The notes beneath the pieces are model-generated. The model saw only the letters and a program-made list of their open reading frames with translations. It was not told the DNA's origin and ran no database searches. A stretch of 64,000 bases of DNA from Schlesneria sp. (GTDB lineage Bacteria; Planctomycetota; Planctomycetia; Planctomycetales; Planctomycetaceae): positions 1 through 64,000 of the forward strand of contig JAQGHU010000062.1 of the NCBI GenBank assembly GCA_028291515.1, read 5' to 3'. The translations under genes were made by a program, and so were the position numbers. This document shows, one piece after another, positions 61,025 through 64,000 of this stretch (within the stretch, counting starts at the first letter, position 1; every line of letters starts with the position of its first letter).

Positions 61025-61864
61025 ATGTTCCGTAGCCTGACGTCTGCTCTCTTGGTCTGCGCGTTTGCCGGTGTCGTGATCGCCGCCGAGAAGTCTCCTG
61101 CGGAACTGGCAATCGCCAAGGCGATCGCGGTTCTCGACGCGGATCGCGACAAGGCTGAGGATCCTCTTGAGAAGGCCAAGATCGACAAGGCGATTCGTGA
61201 ACTGGAAGCGCTGATTGACGATCCGGACGCGGAATCCAAGCCGAATGCGGCGAAATCCTCGGCTATCAAATTCGTCGTCAAACCAGCCGTCCTGAAAAAG
61301 AAGTTCGGAGGCAAGTCGGCATTCAACCCCAAGACCGGCGAGTTGACTCTGACGTATGATTTCTCGCAGAAAGGCCAACTTGCGGATTTTGAGACAAAGT
61401 CCGTCAAGGCTCCAATCGCTCAAGGCACCGTACTCATTGACGGCAGCGAAACACTGACACATATCGCGAAATTCAAAAGCGTGTCGGTCTCGACCAACAT
61501 GAGTTTCAAGTCGATGCGAGGCTGTGGAATCAGTTCGACCGGCGGAGCAAAGTTTTACACTGGTGGACAAAATCCGGATACGATTTATTTGGCGGTCGAC
61601 GGCAGTGAAGGGGCCGCGACAATTGTTCCTGGAAACAGGCGCACGGGCACTGTCCCTGTCGCGTTGACGATCAGCCCGAGTGCCGCGAGCGTCCGATTCG
61701 CGGACGATCGATTGGTCGTGAAAATCGGCAAAAATGCAGTGCCTGGTCATGAAGACGTTCATCAACTCGTATTCGAGGGTGGCGTCGAAGGGGCGGGCTT
61801 CTCCAACATCATCATCGCTGGCATCCCCGACCCCGACTGGCTCAAGCAGTTCGTCGGTGAATGA
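61025..61864 (+). CDS. Secreted hypothetical protein (279 aa)
   Basis: Signal peptide MFRSLTSALLVCAFAGVVIAAEK, a short charged helix (ELAIAKAIAVLDADRDKAEDPLEKAKIDKAIRELEALIDD) and a C-terminal beta-rich domain (LTLTYDFSQKGQLADFE, TLTHIAKFKSVSVSTNMSF, VALTISPSAASVRFADDRLVVKIG) that looks like a lectin/jelly-roll type sandwich. No exact family was recognised. ATG 61025 gives the signal peptide; a start 30 codons upstream is possible. It precedes, on the opposite strand, the alkaline phosphatase gene with only 65 bp between the stops. Confidence 0.75.
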   Translation: MFRSLTSALLVCAFAGVVIAAEKSPAELAIAKAIAVLDADRDKAEDPLEKAKIDKAIRELEALIDDPDAESKPNAAKSSAIKFVVKPAVLKKKFGGKSAFNPKTGELTLTYDFSQKGQLADFETKSVKAPIAQGTVLIDGSETLTHIAKFKSVSVSTNMSFKSMRGCGISSTGGAKFYTGGQNPDTIYLAVDGSEGAATIVPGNRRTGTVPVALTISPSAASVRFADDRLVVKIGKNAVPGHEDVHQLVFEGGVEGAGFSNIIIAGIPDPDWLKQFVGE

Positions 61865-61929
61865 CCTCCAGCGCTGAAGCTAGTCCATCGATCTGGATCT
61901 TTTTCGCCATGTAAGGCCATGACGCTGAT

Positions 61930-63651
61930 TCAGGGCTTCGGCGTGATCAGCAGTTCGGGCTTTTCCAGAATCAGGTAATGTCCATGATCGGCGGTCACGA
62001 TCACCAGCGACTCATTCCAGTTGCTGTGCTTTTCGACCCAGTCGGTTACTGTCTTGACGGCATTATCGCCGGCCAGGGTCGCTCCGATCGAATTATCAAT
62101 GTTGTTGTCGTGGTTTCCCCAGTCGACATCGCCCGCTTCGACCATCAGCCAGAACCCCTTCGGATTCTTGGACAGCACCTCAATCGCCGCCGAGGCCATG
62201 TCGGTCAGCAGCGGATTCTCTTCCAGATCCGCTGGTTCGTAGACTTCGATCTTTTTCGGACCGCCGCGACCAATCGGGGGATCGTACTGCCCATCGGCGG
62301 TGGCGAACGGCAGATGGCCACTGTATTTGCCGTTGCCGTAGAAACCGAGCAATCGCTTGCCAGATGCGGCCGCATCGCGAGCAGCGTCGGCCAGACGCTG
62401 ACGACCGTTCACTCCCGGGGTCCGAACAGCCGTCACATACTTGCCGCCATTCTTCACGTCGACTGTCGCCAGATCGGCATCGGTCAGATACATGTTTCCC
62501 GGAACGAAGTTGCCGCCGGCCGGGTGTTTCGCGGGTTCAGCCTCGGTCGCTTCAACAAGGTCCGTCTTCTTCACATGGCCATAGCCGCCACCAATCAGAA
62601 CATCCAATCCGGTCAACGGTTGATCGGGATGAATAATTGACTTCAAGCCGATCATGTCCCGTGTCAGATCCTGATAGTCATCACGCTCGACATTGTGAGC
62701 ATACGCCGCGGCGGGTGTCGCATGGCTGATCGGGACGCTCGTGACGGCCCCCACGGAATAGCCTTGTTCTTGAGCCCAATGAGCAACCGTTCGCACTGGC
62801 TTGCCGGTCCAATCGATATTCACCCCGTCATTAAATGTCTTGATGCCGCAGGTCATGCTTGTCGCAGAACTGGATGAATCCGTGTACGCATGTTGAAAGC
62901 CTTTCTCGGTCGACTTGCCGATCAGATACAGGCGATCGGTCCCAGGAGTCCATGGGTTGGGACCCCCATGTTCGACGTTGTACCCACCGAACATCGTTCC
63001 GCCGGGATTCAACACTGTTTGAGTATCGGGATCCGTCTTCGTCCCGGCGTTGTGTGGGCTGGTACACATGAATCCAAACTGTGTCGTGCCACCGGCCTTG
63101 TAGTCCTGGAAGTGCAATCCTGTTCCCCGACCACTGTCGTAGGCAATGGACTGAGTCTTGTAGATCGAAGCGGCGCGCGTCGTTGGCCAGTCCATGCCGT
63201 CGAAGACGACCAGGAACACATACTTTTTGCCGCTCGCAAACCCAGCCATCTGCAGATCATAGATGTTGGTCTGATCCAGGTACTCAGCCTGCGGATTGAC
63301 CGTGTTCGGCGGGATCCGCCCGTACAGGCGTCGCAAGGCGGCTTCACTGCGATAGGGACTGTTGGGACCAGTGAAGTTCCTGAGATCCACCGGGGGCAAC
63401 TTCGCGTCCGTGGCACTGCTGCTCAGTGTTCCAAACGTGTAAACGGGGATCAGACGGTTCGAGTGAGTTCCCCACTGCTTGTAGTTTGCAGGGTCGTAAC
63501 CCCAATGGCCGAACTCAGATTTATTGTTCTCAATCGCGTTCGTCTGCAAATCGTGGAGATGGTCAGCGCTGACGATCGATTCGCAGCAGAACAGACAGAA
63601 CAGCGCGAGCACAGCAGCCCGTCCGGATGATCTCAGATCGTTCATCAGCAT
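61930..63651 (-). CDS. Alkaline phosphatase (PhoA family), secreted
   Basis: A 573-residue phosphatase with signal RAAVLALFCLFCCESIVSADH. Motifs are the metal-binding VFLVVFDGMDWPTTRAA, the nucleophile region DSSSSATSMTCGIK (Ser in the phospho-acceptor position), EAGDVDWGNHDNN and TADHGHYLIL, which carry the zinc and magnesium ligands. The protein is longer than E. coli PhoA (about 450), with N-terminal and internal insertions. It releases phosphate from organic esters in the periplasm. A second in-frame ATG at 63645 is better spaced from GAAAG. No Pho-box was identified. Confidence 0.93.
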   Translation of the reverse strand: MLMNDLRSSGRAAVLALFCLFCCESIVSADHLHDLQTNAIENNKSEFGHWGYDPANYKQWGTHSNRLIPVYTFGTLSSSATDAKLPPVDLRNFTGPNSPYRSEAALRRLYGRIPPNTVNPQAEYLDQTNIYDLQMAGFASGKKYVFLVVFDGMDWPTTRAASIYKTQSIAYDSGRGTGLHFQDYKAGGTTQFGFMCTSPHNAGTKTDPDTQTVLNPGGTMFGGYNVEHGGPNPWTPGTDRLYLIGKSTEKGFQHAYTDSSSSATSMTCGIKTFNDGVNIDWTGKPVRTVAHWAQEQGYSVGAVTSVPISHATPAAAYAHNVERDDYQDLTRDMIGLKSIIHPDQPLTGLDVLIGGGYGHVKKTDLVEATEAEPAKHPAGGNFVPGNMYLTDADLATVDVKNGGKYVTAVRTPGVNGRQRLADAARDAAASGKRLLGFYGNGKYSGHLPFATADGQYDPPIGRGGPKKIEVYEPADLEENPLLTDMASAAIEVLSKNPKGFWLMVEAGDVDWGNHDNNIDNSIGATLAGDNAVKTVTDWVEKHSNWNESLVIVTADHGHYLILEKPELLITPKP

Positions 63652-63802
63652 CTTTCAAGAGTATCAATCAGCTAACGCACGCAATACCTCGCTGGTGCGG
63701 TCGCTTACTGCTACCCGAATCAGACGCGACCATGCAACTGGACCAGATGAACTTTTCGCGAATCTGGCCAGTGAATGGCTTTTCTGGACAACTCTGACAG
63801 GC

Positions 63803-64000
63803 CTAGCCACCAAGTTGCCGGCGTAAATCTTCGAACTTGTCCAGCAGATCGCGGAATTCCGAACGGACTGAATTCAGTTCGTCCTTCAGATCGCGGAGCT
63901 GGCTCTCCAGTGCTGTCACGCGTTCTGATGAGCCGGAATCCGGTGCCGAACGGGGTTGCTGGTACACGGGACTGGCAACCGCTGCACGAGCGACAGGGGC
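63803..64000 (-). CDS. C-terminal end of a coiled-coil protein (5' part beyond the window)
   Basis: A partial reading frame entering from the window edge and stopping at 63803-63805 (66 codons seen including the stop). It ends in a heptad-like coiled coil: SERVTALESQLRDLKDELNS and VRSEFRDLLDKFEDLRRQLGG, preceded by a Pro/Ala/Ser-rich stretch. Codon use is in keeping with neighbouring genes. No domain can be assigned from this end. It runs the same way as the alkaline phosphatase gene, 151 bp downstream. Confidence 0.7.
   Translation of the reverse strand, partial: APVARAAVASPVYQQPRSAPDSGSSERVTALESQLRDLKDELNSVRSEFRDLLDKFEDLRRQLGG

Overview
The window looks like a chromosomal segment of a planctomycete (Planctomycetota). 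The evidence is gene content: a DUF1559 prepilin-like protein with the usual type IV pilin-type N-terminus (32270-33187), a Tat-dependent DUF1501 protein, a type I sulfatase, a DUF6655-like lipoprotein, a thioredoxin/cytochrome/copper-monooxygenase-like protein with EF-hands, an ECF42-type sigma factor, planctomycete-type leucine-rich repeats, and many small intergenic palindromic repeats. No rRNA, tRNA, CRISPR array, intact insertion sequence or phage genes were seen. No genus can be named safely.

Layout. 0.2-7.1 kb: hybrid sensor kinase, two small hypotheticals, an ankyrin protein and an FtsH-type protease. 7.3-14.1 kb: an ECF42-type neighbourhood (two VOC proteins, DoxX-like protein, two YCII/DGPF proteins, divergent ECF42 sigma factor), with a NatA/NatB-type ABC exporter fused to a CPBP protease inside it. 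14.3-17.1 kb: tight minus-strand operon of a LarA-like DUF2088 protein, an LRR protein and a GmhB-type phosphatase. 17.5-20.3 kb: ArfB-like rescue factor, TerC, and an aspartyl beta-hydroxylase-like membrane protein lacking one expected iron ligand. 20.5-24.7 kb: sulfate ABC importer operon (binding protein, CysT, CysW, CysA, DUF2292). 24.9-29.3 kb: a frameshifted gene, two paralogous hypotheticals and about 1.5 kb of repeat-rich noncoding DNA.

29.3-40.4 kb: NYN/OST-HTH RNA-binding protein, DUF6655-like lipoprotein, lipoprotein plus DUF1559 pair, LUD protein, MutY with a probable CTG start, beta-helix protein, a zinc-ribbon/LURP-one-type membrane protein of unusual architecture, and DUF1501. 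40.9-50.5 kb: WD40 protein, MMPL/RND transporter, thioredoxin/heme/copper protein, a coupled pair of unknown genes, DUF4267-like membrane protein and a secreted transglutaminase-like protein. 50.6-54.5 kb: MotA/TolQ/ExbB-type protein divergent from ExbD, then a secreted serpin. 55.2-58.4 kb: a compact operon of TetR regulator, patatin-like lipoprotein and a protein with a diadenylate-cyclase-like C-terminal domain. This is the best candidate here for an undescribed nucleotide-linked lipase system. 58.6-64 kb: sulfatase, truncated WD40 gene, secreted hypothetical, PhoA-type alkaline phosphatase and the C-terminus of a coiled-coil protein cut by the window edge.

A cross-cutting pattern is that all seven convergent gene junctions longer than about 130 bp carry a palindromic repeat, drawn from five sequence families, while the five shorter convergent junctions carry none. 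Product names come from reading motifs by eye; no database search was possible.
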